NCBI RefSeq assembly: GCF_003627815.1
Contig: NZ_CP032698.1
Coordinates: forward strand, 2,232,001 to 2,296,000
Direction: 5' to 3'
Source of the DNA: Streptomyces hundungensis
Lineage (GTDB): Bacteria; Actinomycetota; Actinomycetes; Streptomycetales; Streptomycetaceae
DNA: 64,000 bases
How positions within the stretch are numbered: position 1 is the first letter of the stretch; the number at the start of each line of letters is the position of its first letter. Under the pieces are notes generated by a model, which saw only the letters and a program-made list of their open reading frames with translations, was not told the origin of the DNA and ran no database searches. Below are positions 51,725-63,168 of this stretch, one piece after another. Made by a program: the position numbers and the translations under genes.

Positions 51725-52375
51725 TCAGACTCCCGCGCCGAGGGCCGCGTTGATCCGCTGCGGGTCGCCGCACACGATGAGCAGTGCCTGCGCGCGGGCC
51801 AGGGCGAGCGGCAGTGCGCGGGCGGCCGGGTCGCCGGTGCCGTCCGTGCCGTTGGCGCCCGCCGCGGTGGCCGGGTTGAGGGCGACGACGACCACGGGGC
51901 GGGCCGAGGCCCGCTCCGCGGCGGACGCGGTGGCGTAGAAGACGTCGTCGCGGGCGTCGTGCTGGGCCCAGTAGGCGTCTTCGCCGAAGGACAGCTCGTG
52001 GGCGGCCCAGGGGTGCGGGTCCCCGGTGGTGAGGACCAGGATGTCGCCGGGCGCGCGACCCGTGTCGAGCAGCAGGTCCACCGCCTCGCCGGCGGCGTCG
52101 AGCGCGCCGTCGGCCGGGGCCGGGACGAGCTGGATCTGGGGGCCGGCCGGGCTCGGCGGCCGCGGCGCCGGGGTCGGCGCGGCGCCACCGTGCGAGCGCT
52201 GCGCGGGAGGCGTGGGCCGGGCCGGGCCGGGGACCGGACGTCCGGGCCGCGGTGTGGCCGCGGAACGCGGACCGGGTACGGGATGAGGGGTCTGCGCGGT
52301 GCGGCCGGCGGCCGGGGTGACGCGGGGACCCTGGGCACTCTCGTGAATCTGAGGCTCCTCGGGGATGAGAGGCAT
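51725..52375 (-). CDS. Hypothetical protein with helicase-C-like end
   Basis: The 216-residue protein has a Pro/Ala-rich first half (about 1-80) and a conserved second half: DILVLTTGDPHPWAAHELSFGEDAYWAQHDARDDVFYATA, RPVVVVALNPATAAG and ALPLALARAQALLIVCGDPQRINAAL. The last part resembles the C-terminal motif (ALSRA...LIVVGD) of UvrD/Rep-type helicases, but no Walker A or ATPase motifs are present. It may derive from, or mimic, such a domain. Function unknown. Confidence 0.75.
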   Translation of the reverse strand: MPLIPEEPQIHESAQGPRVTPAAGRTAQTPHPVPGPRSAATPRPGRPVPGPARPTPPAQRSHGGAAPTPAPRPPSPAGPQIQLVPAPADGALDAAGEAVDLLLDTGRAPGDILVLTTGDPHPWAAHELSFGEDAYWAQHDARDDVFYATASAAERASARPVVVVALNPATAAGANGTDGTGDPAARALPLALARAQALLIVCGDPQRINAALGAGV

Positions 52376-52394
52376 GAAGGATGTCTATCAAATG

Positions 52395-52413
52395 CCGGTG
52401 AAAGCCTCACCGG
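52395..52413. terminator. Small hairpin between rnhB and the hypothetical gene
   Basis: CCGGTGA (52395-52401) pairs with TCACCGG (52407-52413) around a 5-base loop. It is upstream of the minus-strand hypothetical gene; it may end the rnhB transcript or act in the leader of that gene. Confidence 0.35.
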
Positions 52414-52595
52414 CGGGTGGGCACAAAGGTGCGATCGGGGCGGAGTCTCCCCGCAACTGGGCGGGAAAGTCCAGGGATTTCAGGACGCGACCCCGGACTT
52501 TCGCCGGTCCGTCAAGCGGACCGGAAGGCTCCGGAAACGTGGCCGCACCGTGCGGGGAACGGAGCGGGAACCAACGGAACCCGTTCCCCCCGGGA

Positions 52596-53306
52596 TCAGA
52601 AGTCGAAGCCGAGCTGTCCCCCGCTTTCGAGTGCGGCCGCCTCCGCGGAGAGCCGCGTCTTCTTCAGATGGCGCCAGCGCGGCATCGCGTCCAGATACGC
52701 CCAGGAGAGCCGGTGGTAGGGGGTGGGCCCCTGGTCCTCCAGCGCCGCCTTGTGCACGGGCGAGGGATAGCCGGCGTTCTCGGCGAAGCCGAACCCCGCG
52801 TACTCCCCCTGGACGCCCGCCAGTTCGGCCATCATCGCGTCGCGGCGCACCTTGGCGATCACCGAGGCGGCCGAGACCGCGATGCAGGACTGGTCGCCCT
52901 TGATCACCGTACGGACCTGCCAGGGAATCCCGAGGTAGTCGTGCTTCCCGTCGAGGATCACCGCGTCGGGACGCACCGGCAGCGCCTCCAGGGCGCGTAC
53001 GGCGGCGAGCCGCAGGGCCGCGGTCATGCCGAGCTCGTCGATCTCCTCGGGCGAGGAGTGGCCGAGCGCGTAGGCGGTGACCCAGCCCTCCAGGACCGCG
53101 GCGAGCTCGGTGCGGCGCTTGGGGCTGATCAGCTTGGAGTCGGTGAGCCCGGTGGGCGGGCGGCGCAGTCCGGTGACGGCCGCGCAGACCGTGACGGGAC
53201 CGGCCCACGCCCCGCGTCCGACTTCGTCGACACCGGCGACGATCTTGGCCCCGGTGGTGGCGCGAATCGAGCGCTCGACGCTGTGGGTGGGTGGTTCGTA
53301 CGGCAT
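52596..53306 (-). CDS. rnhB: Ribonuclease HII
   Basis: The 236-residue enzyme removes ribonucleotides from DNA and RNA from RNA:DNA hybrids. The catalytic acidic residues are visible as Asp27 and Glu28 in [13 protein letters not shown] and an Asp near 119 in [11 protein letters not shown], with a further conserved stretch [12 protein letters not shown]. Size is standard for RNase HII. The ATG at 53306 gives [13 protein letters not shown]. It is followed by the hypothetical gene on the same strand, with 220 bp between. Confidence 0.96.
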   Translation of the reverse strand: MPYEPPTHSVERSIRATTGAKIVAGVDEVGRGAWAGPVTVCAAVTGLRRPPTGLTDSKLISPKRRTELAAVLEGWVTAYALGHSSPEEIDELGMTAALRLAAVRALEALPVRPDAVILDGKHDYLGIPWQVRTVIKGDQSCIAVSAASVIAKVRRDAMMAELAGVQGEYAGFGFAENAGYPSPVHKAALEDQGPTPYHRLSWAYLDAMPRWRHLKKTRLSAEAAALESGGQLGFDF

Positions 53307-53391
53307 GGCGCCTGCAAGGTTACGCCGCCGGGCGCGGCCCGCGACACCCAGGTCTCCCCCACCCCCGCCATCCCGGGCGTCCGGCGCGTGG

Positions 53392-54015
53392 TCAGCCGGC
53401 GCGGGGGCGCAGCAGCGGCACCATGACCTGGTCGATCATCGCGGCGATGTCCTCCTCGTCCCAGGCGCTGCCGCACAGCTTGGAGCGGTACATCATCAGC
53501 CCCGGGATCACGTCGAAGACGAGTTCCCCGGTGGCGTCGGGGCGCACGTCGCCCCGCTCGATGCCGCGCCGCACCACCTCGCGCAGGAGCCGGTTGGCGG
53601 GCTCGATCACACGGTGCAGGATCAGTTCCTGGAACCGGTCGGCGGCCGTTTGATCACACTCGTACAGGACCGAACGCAGTGCGTGACCGGAGCGGGAGTA
53701 CATCGTGTCCCGGATGCGCAGGCACAGCTGGTAGAGGTCCTCGCGCACCGAGCCGTGGTCCGGGGCGTCGTCGAGGGCGGCGAAGCCGGAGCGCAGCGCG
53801 TCCGCGACCAGCTCGGCCTTGGACGGCCAGCGGCGGTAGACGGCGGCCTTGCCGGTCCCCGCGCCCGCGGCGACCCCCTCCATGGTGAGGCCGCCCCAGC
53901 CGACCGTGTTCAGCTGCTCCAGGGTGGCGTCGAGGATCGCCCGCTCCAGGACGGGGCCTCGGCGGCGCAGCGAGACGGGGGGCGCGGTGGTGGCGGCCCA
54001 GCGCGAAGTAGCCAT
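53392..54015 (-). CDS. TetR-family regulator of the adjacent efflux gene
   Basis: The 207-residue protein has a TetR helix-turn-helix ([41 protein letters not shown], about 25-70) and an all-alpha ligand domain with [24 protein letters not shown]. The ATG at 54015 begins MATSRWAAT. It is divergent from a DHA2-type MFS gene, the usual arrangement for a repressor of efflux. A perfect 22-bp palindrome in the gap is its likely operator. Ligand unknown. Confidence 0.93.
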   Translation of the reverse strand: MATSRWAATTAPPVSLRRRGPVLERAILDATLEQLNTVGWGGLTMEGVAAGAGTGKAAVYRRWPSKAELVADALRSGFAALDDAPDHGSVREDLYQLCLRIRDTMYSRSGHALRSVLYECDQTAADRFQELILHRVIEPANRLLREVVRRGIERGDVRPDATGELVFDVIPGLMMYRSKLCGSAWDEEDIAAMIDQVMVPLLRPRAG

Positions 54016-54030
54016 CGTGTTCTCTCCGTT

Positions 54031-54090
54031 GGGGACTCTCCGCGGGGACGGATATCCCCTGTTGGGGACGGGTGTCCCACCGCCGGGGAC
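54031..54090. repeat. Four GGGGAC repeats, two within short palindromes, in the TetR leader
   Basis: GGGGAC occurs at 54031, 54044, 54064 and 54085. Two copies form inverted repeats, GGGGA-N6-TCCCC (54044-54059) and GGGAC-N4-GTCCC (54065-54078). The cluster is 16-75 bp upstream of the TetR start. Confidence 0.55.
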
Positions 54091-54237
54091 TCGATGCGCA
54101 GCGTACGCGTGCGGGGTGGGATTCCCCCATGGTGGCCCGGCGCCGCCCCGATGTTCCAGACGGCGTCCACCTCCTTCGCCGCCCGGCGCCCCGGCCCGCA
54201 CCCGGGCCGACGCGTCCCCAACTCGCAAGGAAAAGCC

Positions 54238-54267
54238 TTGTGTTCGATCCCGGCGACTCACTATCGT
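54238..54267 (+). promoter_or_regulatory. Candidate promoter of the MFS efflux gene
   Basis: TTGTGT (54238-54243) and TATCGT (54262-54267) are separated by 18 bp, giving a transcript start near 54274, right at the edge of the 22-bp palindrome. Confidence 0.55.
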
Positions 54268-54274
54268 CGGTCGT

Positions 54275-54296
54275 TAGTGAACGGAGACGTTCACTA
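54275..54296. promoter_or_regulatory. Perfect 22-bp palindrome, likely TetR operator
   Basis: TAGTGAACG (54275-54283), GAGA, CGTTCACTA (54288-54296) form a perfect palindrome with 9-bp arms. It starts at the proposed transcript start of the efflux gene and 21 bp before its GTG, an ideal repressor site. Confidence 0.8.
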
Positions 54297-54316
54297 CAGT
54301 TCTAGGGGGAAATCCA

Positions 54317-55876
54317 GTGACGTCCAACCAGATCGGCGCGGCCCCGCCCACGAAGGCCCGGCCGGGACCCGCGGGCCGTTCGGCGCGGCCCGGCATAGCC
54401 CTGACCGTCATCGCGGCGTGCCAGTTGATGGTCGTGCTCGACGCCACCATCGTCAACATCGCGCTGCCGCACATCCAGACCGCGCTCGGCTTCTCCACCA
54501 ATGACCTCACCTGGGTCATCAACGCCTATGCGCTCACCTTCGGCGGGCTGCTGCTGCTCGGCGGCCGGGCCGGCGATCTGCTCGGCCGGCGCCGCATGTT
54601 CATCACCGGCATCCTCGCTTTCACGCTCGCCTCGCTGCTCGGCGGATTCGCCCAGGAGCCCTGGCAGTTGCTCGCCGCGCGCGCCGTGCAGGGCATCGGC
54701 GGCGCCATAGCCTCACCGACCTCCCTCGCGCTGATCGCGACGACGTTTCCCGAAGGCCCGGAACGCAACCGGGCCTTCGGCGTGTTCGCCGCCGTATCGG
54801 CCGGCGGCGGCGCCATCGGGCTGCTCGCGGGCGGCATGCTGACCGACTGGCTGGACTGGCGCTGGGTGCTGTTCGTCAACGTACCGATCGGCGTCTTCAT
54901 CGCGTTTCTCGCACCCCGCTACATCAGGGAGTCGGAGCGCCATCCAGGCCGCTTCGACATCGCCGGCGCACTGACGTCCACCCTGGGCATGGCGGCGCTG
55001 GTCTACGGGTTCATCCGGGCCTCGTCGGACGGCTGGAGCGACTCGCTCACGCTGGGCTCGTTCGCGGCGGCCGTGGTACTGCTGTTCGGGTTCGTCGCGG
55101 TGGAGCGGCGCTCGGCCCAGCCGATCACTCCGCTGCGGATGTTCGCCGACCGCAACCGTTCGGGCACGTACGTGATGATGCTCAGCCTGGCGGCCGGAAT
55201 GTTCGGCATGTTCTTCTTCATCGTCCTGTTCGTGCAGAACGTGCTGCACTACAGCCCGATCAAGGCGGGTCTGGCCTTCCTTCCGGTGACGGTCGCGATC
55301 GTCACGGGCGCCGGCCTCTCCTCCAACCTGCTGCCGAGGCTCGGCCCCAAGCCCTTCATGGTGACCGGCACCCTGCTCACCGGTCTCGGCATGGCCTGGC
55401 TGACCCAGATCGACCCGGACAGCTCCTACGCCGGCGGGATCCTGGGGCCGATGCTGCTGTTCGGCTTCGGCATGGGGCTCAACTTCGTCACCCTGACCCT
55501 GACCGCCGTCTCCGGCGTCGCCGACAAGGAATCCGGCGCCGCCTCGGGCCTGTTGAACACCACCCAGCAGGTCGGCGGCGCGCTCGGCCTGTCCATCCTG
55601 ACGACCGTGTTCGGCACCGCGAGCCGCCACGAGGCCACCACCCAGGTGAAGGACTTCATGGCCCATGCCTCGCCCGAGCAGAAGGCGGCGTTCCTCAACA
55701 CCCGTCAGCTGCCCGCCCCTTGGAGCGACGAGGTGCTCGCCCACGGCATCGGGGTCGCGTTCATCGCCGCCGTCGCGCTGGTCGCGCTGGCGATCCTGAC
55801 CGCCGTGTTCGTCATCCAGGTCCGCAGGAGCGACCTGGAGGCGCTGGGCGGCGCGCCCACCGGAGCGGGCCTGTAG
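54317..55876 (+). CDS. MFS drug efflux transporter (DHA2, EmrB/QacA type)
   Basis: The 519-residue protein has 14 predicted membrane spans, with DHA2 motifs LMVVLDATIVNIALPHIQTALG, GGRAGDLLGRRRMF and ARAVQGIGGAIASPTSLALI. It probably pumps out amphipathic toxic compounds with protons. The GTG start at 54317 is preceded by a weak ribosome binding site. It is transcribed away from the TetR gene, which should repress it. Substrate unknown. Confidence 0.95.
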   Translation: MTSNQIGAAPPTKARPGPAGRSARPGIALTVIAACQLMVVLDATIVNIALPHIQTALGFSTNDLTWVINAYALTFGGLLLLGGRAGDLLGRRRMFITGILAFTLASLLGGFAQEPWQLLAARAVQGIGGAIASPTSLALIATTFPEGPERNRAFGVFAAVSAGGGAIGLLAGGMLTDWLDWRWVLFVNVPIGVFIAFLAPRYIRESERHPGRFDIAGALTSTLGMAALVYGFIRASSDGWSDSLTLGSFAAAVVLLFGFVAVERRSAQPITPLRMFADRNRSGTYVMMLSLAAGMFGMFFFIVLFVQNVLHYSPIKAGLAFLPVTVAIVTGAGLSSNLLPRLGPKPFMVTGTLLTGLGMAWLTQIDPDSSYAGGILGPMLLFGFGMGLNFVTLTLTAVSGVADKESGAASGLLNTTQQVGGALGLSILTTVFGTASRHEATTQVKDFMAHASPEQKAAFLNTRQLPAPWSDEVLAHGIGVAFIAAVALVALAILTAVFVIQVRRSDLEALGGAPTGAGL

Positions 55877-55891
55877 GCGCCCGCACCCAAG

Positions 55892-55921
55892 GAGCCGCCC
55901 CCCTGACCGGGGAGGCGGCTC
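55892..55921. terminator. Hairpin terminator after the MFS gene
   Basis: GAGCCGCC (55892-55899) pairs with GGCGGCTC (55914-55921), extended inside by C/G pairs with a one-base bulge. It lies between two converging genes. Confidence 0.75.
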
Positions 55922-55962
55922 GTTGGCGTTACGCGGACGCAGCGGGGGCGGCCACGGGCGGG

Positions 55963-56883
55963 TCAGCGTGCCGCGCTCGTCGGCACCCAGTCCGGCAGCT
56001 CCTCGGTGCGCTCCAGCCAGTCGGCGGGGGGCGCTCCCGCCGGGGCGGAGGCGATCACTCCGCCGACGATCGCGCAGGTCGTGTCGACGTCGCCGCCGAC
56101 CTGCGCGGTGGTCCAGAACGCGCGCTCGTAGTCGCCGAGCCCGCGCGCCGCCGACCACAGGGCGAACGGCACCGTGTCGTGCGCGCTGGTGCGCCGCCCG
56201 GACCCGAGCACCGCGGCCACGGTCGCCGCGTCGTCGTAGTCGAGCATGTCCCGCGCCCGCCGCAGCCCGGCGCCCACCGCGCTGCGCGGCACCAGCGCGA
56301 TCACCTTGTCGAGCAGGTCGCCCGGCGACGGGGGACCCGCGGGCGCGGCGACCAGGGCGGCGGCCGCCGCCACGGCCATGGCGCCCACGACGGCCTCGCG
56401 GTGCTGGTGGGTGGTGTACGAGGAGATCTCGGCCTGGTGGGTGGCCTGCTCGGGGTCGTCCGCGTACCAGGCGCCGAGCGGGGCGATCCGCATGGCCGAG
56501 CCATTGCCCCAGGAGCCCTGGCCGTTGAAGAGCGCGGAGGCCAGCTCCCGCCAGTCCGCGCCCTCCCTGACCAGGCGCAGCATCCGGTTGACCGCGGGGC
56601 CGTAGCCCCGGTCGAAGTCGTGGTGGTGGGCGAAGGACAGCGCGAGCGCGTCCTGGTCGATCCGGTGGTGGGAGGCGAGCACGGCCAGGACCGAGCAGGC
56701 CATCTCGGTGTCGTCGGTCCACTGCCAGGGGCCCTCGGGCAGGTCCCGGCGCTTGAGGAGGGGGTAGTTGACGGGGACGAAGAACTGGGAGCCCAGCGCG
56801 TCTCCGACGGACAGGCCGCGCAGGCTGCCCAGGGCGCGTACGCAGCGCGTGTCGAGTGATTCGGTGGTGGAGTCAGCGGTCAT
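55963..56883 (-). CDS. ADP-ribosylglycohydrolase-family protein
   Basis: The 306-residue protein has the metal-binding motifs of the DraG/ARH family: WTDDTEMA (about 54-61) and VGGDVDTTCAIVGG (about 262-275). The family removes ADP-ribose from proteins, nucleic acids or small molecules using Mg ions. Start MTADSTTES at 56883. It lies 12 bp downstream of the histidine-phosphatase gene and may share its transcript. The target is unknown. Confidence 0.92.
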   Translation of the reverse strand: MTADSTTESLDTRCVRALGSLRGLSVGDALGSQFFVPVNYPLLKRRDLPEGPWQWTDDTEMACSVLAVLASHHRIDQDALALSFAHHHDFDRGYGPAVNRMLRLVREGADWRELASALFNGQGSWGNGSAMRIAPLGAWYADDPEQATHQAEISSYTTHQHREAVVGAMAVAAAAALVAAPAGPPSPGDLLDKVIALVPRSAVGAGLRRARDMLDYDDAATVAAVLGSGRRTSAHDTVPFALWSAARGLGDYERAFWTTAQVGGDVDTTCAIVGGVIASAPAGAPPADWLERTEELPDWVPTSAAR

Positions 56884-56895
56884 CTCACGGCCACT

Positions 56896-57555
56896 CTATC
56901 CGGTGATCCCGTACGGCTCGGGGGCACGCCACCGCTGAAACGGCCGGTCGAGCGCGTACCGCCCGTCCGCACCGAGCAGCAGCGTCCTGGTCTCGGCGTT
57001 CCCCGGATTGGACAGCGACTCGAAGTCGGCCACGCTCCAGTGGAACCAGCGCATGCAGAACAGCCTCATGGTGAGCCCGTGCGTCACCAGGAGCACATTG
57101 GGCGGGTGGTCGGGCGCCTCGAAACTCCGGTACAGGCTCTCCAGGAACGCCCCTACCCGGTCGTAGACGTCGGCCCCCGACTCGCCCTGGGCGAAGCGGT
57201 AGAAGAAGTGCCCGTACGCGTCCCGGTAGGCCTTCTGGAGTTTGACGTCGTCCCGGTCCTGCCAGTTTCCCCAGTCCTGCTCGCGCAGCCGTGGCTCCTC
57301 GCGGATCCGTACCCGCGCGGGGTCGAGGCCGAAGGCCTGGAACGTCTGGTGCGTCCTGCGGTAGGGCGAGACGTAGACGCTGACCCGCTCGTCCTGGAAC
57401 GTCTCGCGCAGCCGCTCCCCGGTCGCCTCGGCCTGGCGCAGGCCCGTCTCGGTGAGCCCCAGCGCATGGTCGGGCTCACGCTCGTACACGGTGTCGTCGG
57501 CATTGCCCTGCGACTCGCCATGCCGGACGAGGACGATGCGCCGTGGTCGTGCCAT
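56896..57555 (-). CDS. Histidine phosphatase family protein
   Basis: The 219-residue protein has the catalytic RHGESQGN motif near residue 11, the second histidine in LVTHGLTMRL, and conserved arginine/glutamate positions (SPYRRTHQTFQ, REQDWGNWQ). It resembles phosphoglycerate-mutase-like phosphatases of uncertain substrate, with a DUF-like ending. ATG 57555 (MARPRRIVLV) is preferred over a TTG two codons earlier. It precedes the ADP-ribosylglycohydrolase gene by 12 bp. Confidence 0.92.
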   Translation of the reverse strand: MARPRRIVLVRHGESQGNADDTVYEREPDHALGLTETGLRQAEATGERLRETFQDERVSVYVSPYRRTHQTFQAFGLDPARVRIREEPRLREQDWGNWQDRDDVKLQKAYRDAYGHFFYRFAQGESGADVYDRVGAFLESLYRSFEAPDHPPNVLLVTHGLTMRLFCMRWFHWSVADFESLSNPGNAETRTLLLGADGRYALDRPFQRWRAPEPYGITG

Positions 57556-57652
57556 GCCCAAACCCTAGATCGCCCGCGCCACGATCGAGCACTTGTCCGG
57601 CCCCGTCCGGCGTAGCCTCCCCGGAACATCGCGGCCGGGACGGCCCTGGGGA

Positions 57653-58258
57653 TCAGACCGTCCAGGCCGCGTCGAGCTGGACGACGTCGCCGTTGAGGGC
57701 CGCGATGTCGGTCTCGGTCTGGGCGAGCAGGGAGAGCCGCTTCAGGCGGTCGGCCCGGTACTTGCCGCGTTCGGCGGACGACCGCCACATGGAGAGCACC
57801 AGGAACTCATGGCCGGGCGCCTCGGCGAACACGCCGCGCAGCATGCCGGGAGAGCCCGCCATCGCCGGGTTCCAGATCCTCTGCTGCATCAGCGCGAAGT
57901 GCTCGACGCGCTCCTGGTGCACCGTGCAGTGCGCCACGCGCACCACGTCCGCGTCGGTGAAGCGCGGCTCGAAACCGGTCTTCACCTCGAAGCGGTGGTC
58001 GAAGAGCTTGACCTCCATGTCCTTGTACGTGCCGGACTGGGCGCCGGCGAGGCCGTCGTGCGCCCGCGCCATGAAGGAGTCGTAGAACGCCCGGCTCTCC
58101 CAGAAGCCGAAGACATGGGCCACTTCTGGCCGGCTCCGACTCCAGCCGCCGCCCTGCCCCCGGAAACCGGGCTCGCCCAGTAACCCCGCCCATTTCCGCT
58201 GCCCCCGCTCGAAACCGCGGCGGTCCACCACGGTGCAGCGAATCCACTTGACCAGCAC
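57653..58258 (-). CDS. YdbC-like protein (DUF4937)
   Basis: The 201-residue protein appears to consist of two ferredoxin-like (antibiotic biosynthesis monooxygenase-type) halves, with EVAHVFGFWESRAFYDSFM in the first and HEFLVLSMWRSSAERGKY in the second. Related proteins are labelled YdbC or DUF4937; no enzyme activity is known. The GTG start at 58258 (VLVKWIRCTVVDRRGF) fits the family; an ATG at 58291 would add 11 residues. It is divergent from the TerD-like gene. Confidence 0.82.
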   Translation of the reverse strand: MLVKWIRCTVVDRRGFERGQRKWAGLLGEPGFRGQGGGWSRSRPEVAHVFGFWESRAFYDSFMARAHDGLAGAQSGTYKDMEVKLFDHRFEVKTGFEPRFTDADVVRVAHCTVHQERVEHFALMQQRIWNPAMAGSPGMLRGVFAEAPGHEFLVLSMWRSSAERGKYRADRLKRLSLLAQTETDIAALNGDVVQLDAAWTV

Positions 58259-58366
58259 CGCGCCATCGTACGGGGCGCGGGGCCAACTCATGGGCATCCG
58301 GCGCTCGTTGGGACCGTGACAGCATGGAGGCGGACGCGGGGAGACGGATGTGGGGAGGACTTGGCA

Positions 58367-58897
58367 ATGAGCGGTATCGGCAAAGGGCTCGGCACGGTCG
58401 AGGTGGCGCTGCGGTGGGATCCCAGCCCCCTCGGCTCCGCCGCCCACGACCTGGACATCGTCGCCGGGGTCTACTCGGCGGCCGCCCCCGGCGGCCCGCC
58501 CGCCTACGGGGTGTACTTCGACCGCCGCTCCCCGGACGGCACCATCTCGCTCGACCGAGACAGCCGGACCGGCCAGGGCCTCGGGTACGACGAGGTGATG
58601 AGGCTGGAGCTCGGCCGGATGTCCACGGACTACGGGCGCGTGGTGGTGGGGGTGGTCATCCAGCAGCAGGGCGCGGGGCTCACCTTCGGCGAGGTGGCAG
58701 CCCCCGGCGTGCGGGTCCGCGAGGGGTACACCGAACTGTCGAACCACGACTTCGCCGCGGTGGCGGACGCCAGGGCGGCGACGGTCGCCGAGTTCGTCCG
58801 TGGCCCGTCGGGCGCCTGGGAGTTCCTCGACGAGGTCCGCGGATTCGACCTGGCCCCGGACGCGTTCATCGCCTCCATGGGCGCGGCCGACGCCTGA
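58367..58897 (+). CDS. TerD-family tellurium-resistance/stress protein
   Basis: The 176-residue protein has a TerD fold pattern: VEVALRWDPSPLGSAAHDLDIVAGVY, with Asp residues of the calcium site, and DRDSRTGQGLGYDE. ATG 58367 has GGGGAGGA nearby. TerD proteins bind Ca ions and are linked to stress, phage and tellurite resistance; the single copy here, without TerC or TerB, is typical of a Streptomyces core paralogue. The C-terminal part (WEFLDEVRGFDLAPDAFIASMG) is standard for the group. Confidence 0.9.
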   Translation: MSGIGKGLGTVEVALRWDPSPLGSAAHDLDIVAGVYSAAAPGGPPAYGVYFDRRSPDGTISLDRDSRTGQGLGYDEVMRLELGRMSTDYGRVVVGVVIQQQGAGLTFGEVAAPGVRVREGYTELSNHDFAAVADARAATVAEFVRGPSGAWEFLDEVRGFDLAPDAFIASMGAADA

Positions 58898-58960
58898 TCG
58901 CACCGTACGCAGGAGGGGCCGTACGCATGCGGCCGTAGGCACGAGGGCCATAGGCACGAC

Positions 58961-58990
58961 TGAGGGGACCGGCGCGTGCCGGTCCCCTCA
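58961..58990. terminator. Bidirectional hairpin terminator
   Basis: TGAGGGGACCGGC (58961-58973) pairs perfectly with 58978-58990 around the 4-base loop GCGT, between the TerD-like gene and the converging nrdJ. Confidence 0.9.
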
Positions 58991-59042
58991 GTGCGTTGTC
59001 GCTTGTTCAAACCCGCGCGTGGCTAAACCCGCGCGCCGGGTG

Positions 59043-61937
<2,895 letters not shown>

Positions 61938-62091
61938 TGCCGCCTCCCATACGCGGGCAAAAACGCCCAAAAGTGCCTGAATGTTCCCAAGGCACGGTGT
62001 TTGTCTGTTGCCATGGGCGCAGCCGAAGCGCACCCCTGACAGGTCTGGATTGCCGCCGATCGGCGACCGCGAGCCCGCCCGGGCCCCTCGG

Positions 62092-62613
62092 TCAGTCGGC
62101 AGCGGTGGCGGGCACGGGGACCTCGGGGGTCGCGCCGGCCACGCACTCGTCTGATGGATTGTCCCGAGGCTGCCGCTCGCGGAGTTCCACGATGGCCGCC
62201 TCGAAGTCTTCGAGCGTGTCGAACGCCCGGTACACGGACGCGAAGCGCAGGTACGCGACGAGGTCGAGCTCCTGCAACGGGCCCAGTATGGCCAGGCCCA
62301 CGTCATGGGTGGTCAGCTCGGCACTGCCGGTGGCCCGCACCGCTTCCTCGACGCGCTGGCCGAGCTGGGCGAGGGCGTCCTCGGTGACCGGCCGCCCCTG
62401 GCACGCCTTGCGGACGCCGGAGATGACCTTGGTCCGGCTGAAGGGCTCGGTCACGCCGGAGCGCTTGATGACCATCAGCGAGGCCGTCTCCACCGTCGTG
62501 AAGCGACGGGAGCAGTCGGGGCACTGGCGGCGCCGCCGGATCGACGTGCCGTCGTCAGTCGTACGACTGTCGACGACACGGCTGTCGGGGTGCCTACAGA
62601 AGGGGCAGTGCAT
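62092..62613 (-). CDS. nrdR: Transcriptional repressor NrdR
   Basis: The 173-residue protein has the zinc ribbon CPFC...CPDC (Cys3, Cys6, Cys31, Cys34) and an ATP-cone domain (about 49-139: [29 protein letters not shown]). NrdR reads the ATP/dATP state of the cell and represses ribonucleotide-reductase genes. ATG 62613 follows GGAGGG. It is upstream of nrdJ on the same strand, and its own promoter has two NrdR boxes, indicating autoregulation. Confidence 0.97.
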   Translation of the reverse strand: MHCPFCRHPDSRVVDSRTTDDGTSIRRRRQCPDCSRRFTTVETASLMVIKRSGVTEPFSRTKVISGVRKACQGRPVTEDALAQLGQRVEEAVRATGSAELTTHDVGLAILGPLQELDLVAYLRFASVYRAFDTLEDFEAAIVELRERQPRDNPSDECVAGATPEVPVPATAAD

Positions 62614-62723
62614 GGTTCCCAACCCTCCTTCACAGCACGACTGAATAGCCTCACCAGGCCTGGAATCCGCCCGCGAAGCGACCACAAGCATAGGCGATGG
62701 CCAGGGTCTTGATGGACCATGGA

Positions 62724-62770
62724 CCACAACTTCTGGGCGGCTGTACCAATCCAACCACTAGATCTAGGGT
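62724..62770. promoter_or_regulatory. Two NrdR boxes 31 bp apart
   Basis: The stronger box, CCACTAGATCTAGGGT (62755-62770), has a perfect CTAGATCTAG centre. The weaker, CCACAACTTCTGGGCG (62724-62739), matches it at 10 of 16 positions. Their centres are exactly 31 bp (about three helix turns) apart, the spacing known for paired NrdR sites. They lie 111-157 bp upstream of nrdR. Confidence 0.75.
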
Positions 62771-63090
62771 TTTGCTGCTTATCCGGCCCCTACCGCGTGT
62801 CGGCGGCTCCCCGGTCCGGCCCGGCGATTTCCGGCCGCCCAAGACCTTACGGGACGCGCGTCGCACCGGGGGATCGCGGGGTGCCGGGTGACAGACTGGC
62901 GCCGGCACGCCGTCGTCGCACGCGACACGCGGCGGCTGCCCCGAAGGGCCTTCGAGGGGAGCTCATCAGGCGCCCGCCTCGGCGCTGAACGGTACCGTAA
63001 TGGCCCGAATTGACGTTCGACGGGCCCCCAATCGGGAGTCGCACATACACCCACCCATAAGGCCACGCAGCGCGTTCTGCGATTTTTCAC

Positions 63091-63106
63091 TCGAACGTGT
63101 GTTTGG
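63091..63106. promoter_or_regulatory. LexA (SOS) box of lexA
   Basis: TCGAACGTGTGTTTGG fits the actinobacterial SOS box TCGAAC-N4-GTTCGA, with two changes in the right half. It lies 63 bp before the lexA start and overlaps the proposed -35, which fits autorepression. Confidence 0.75.
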
Positions 63107-63132
63107 CGCAACCTTTCGAAAGCCACTACCGT
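63103..63132 (+). promoter_or_regulatory. Candidate lexA promoter
   Basis: TTGGCG (63103-63108) and TACCGT (63127-63132) are 18 bp apart. The -35 overlaps the SOS box, so LexA binding would block polymerase. Confidence 0.55.
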
Positions 63133-63168
63133 TGTCCAGCTAGGGAGACCAATTCGAGAGGGGCCGAC

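Larger units (their letters stand above)
62614..63168. other. 555-bp divergent region, nrdR / lexA
   Basis: It contains the NrdR boxes near the nrdR end and the SOS box and promoter near the lexA end. The middle (about 62780-63080) shows no convincing gene, hairpin or repeat; short open frames there look like background. Confidence 0.6.

Noticed and set aside
48241..52410. Minus-strand frame of 1389 codons over recQ and the following gene
   Set aside because: The true genes on the plus strand have clear helicase motifs and a strong ribosome binding site at 50965; this frame is compositional.
59000..59042. Direct repeat of TAAACCCGCGCG near the nrdJ end as a mobile-element scar
   Set aside because: The two copies are short, no inverted ends or transposase are present, and a good terminator explains the region.
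62614..63090. Coenzyme B12 riboswitch before nrdRJ
   Set aside because: NrdJ needs B12, so I looked for a cobalamin aptamer, but the conserved B12-box was not seen. The NrdR boxes account for control here.
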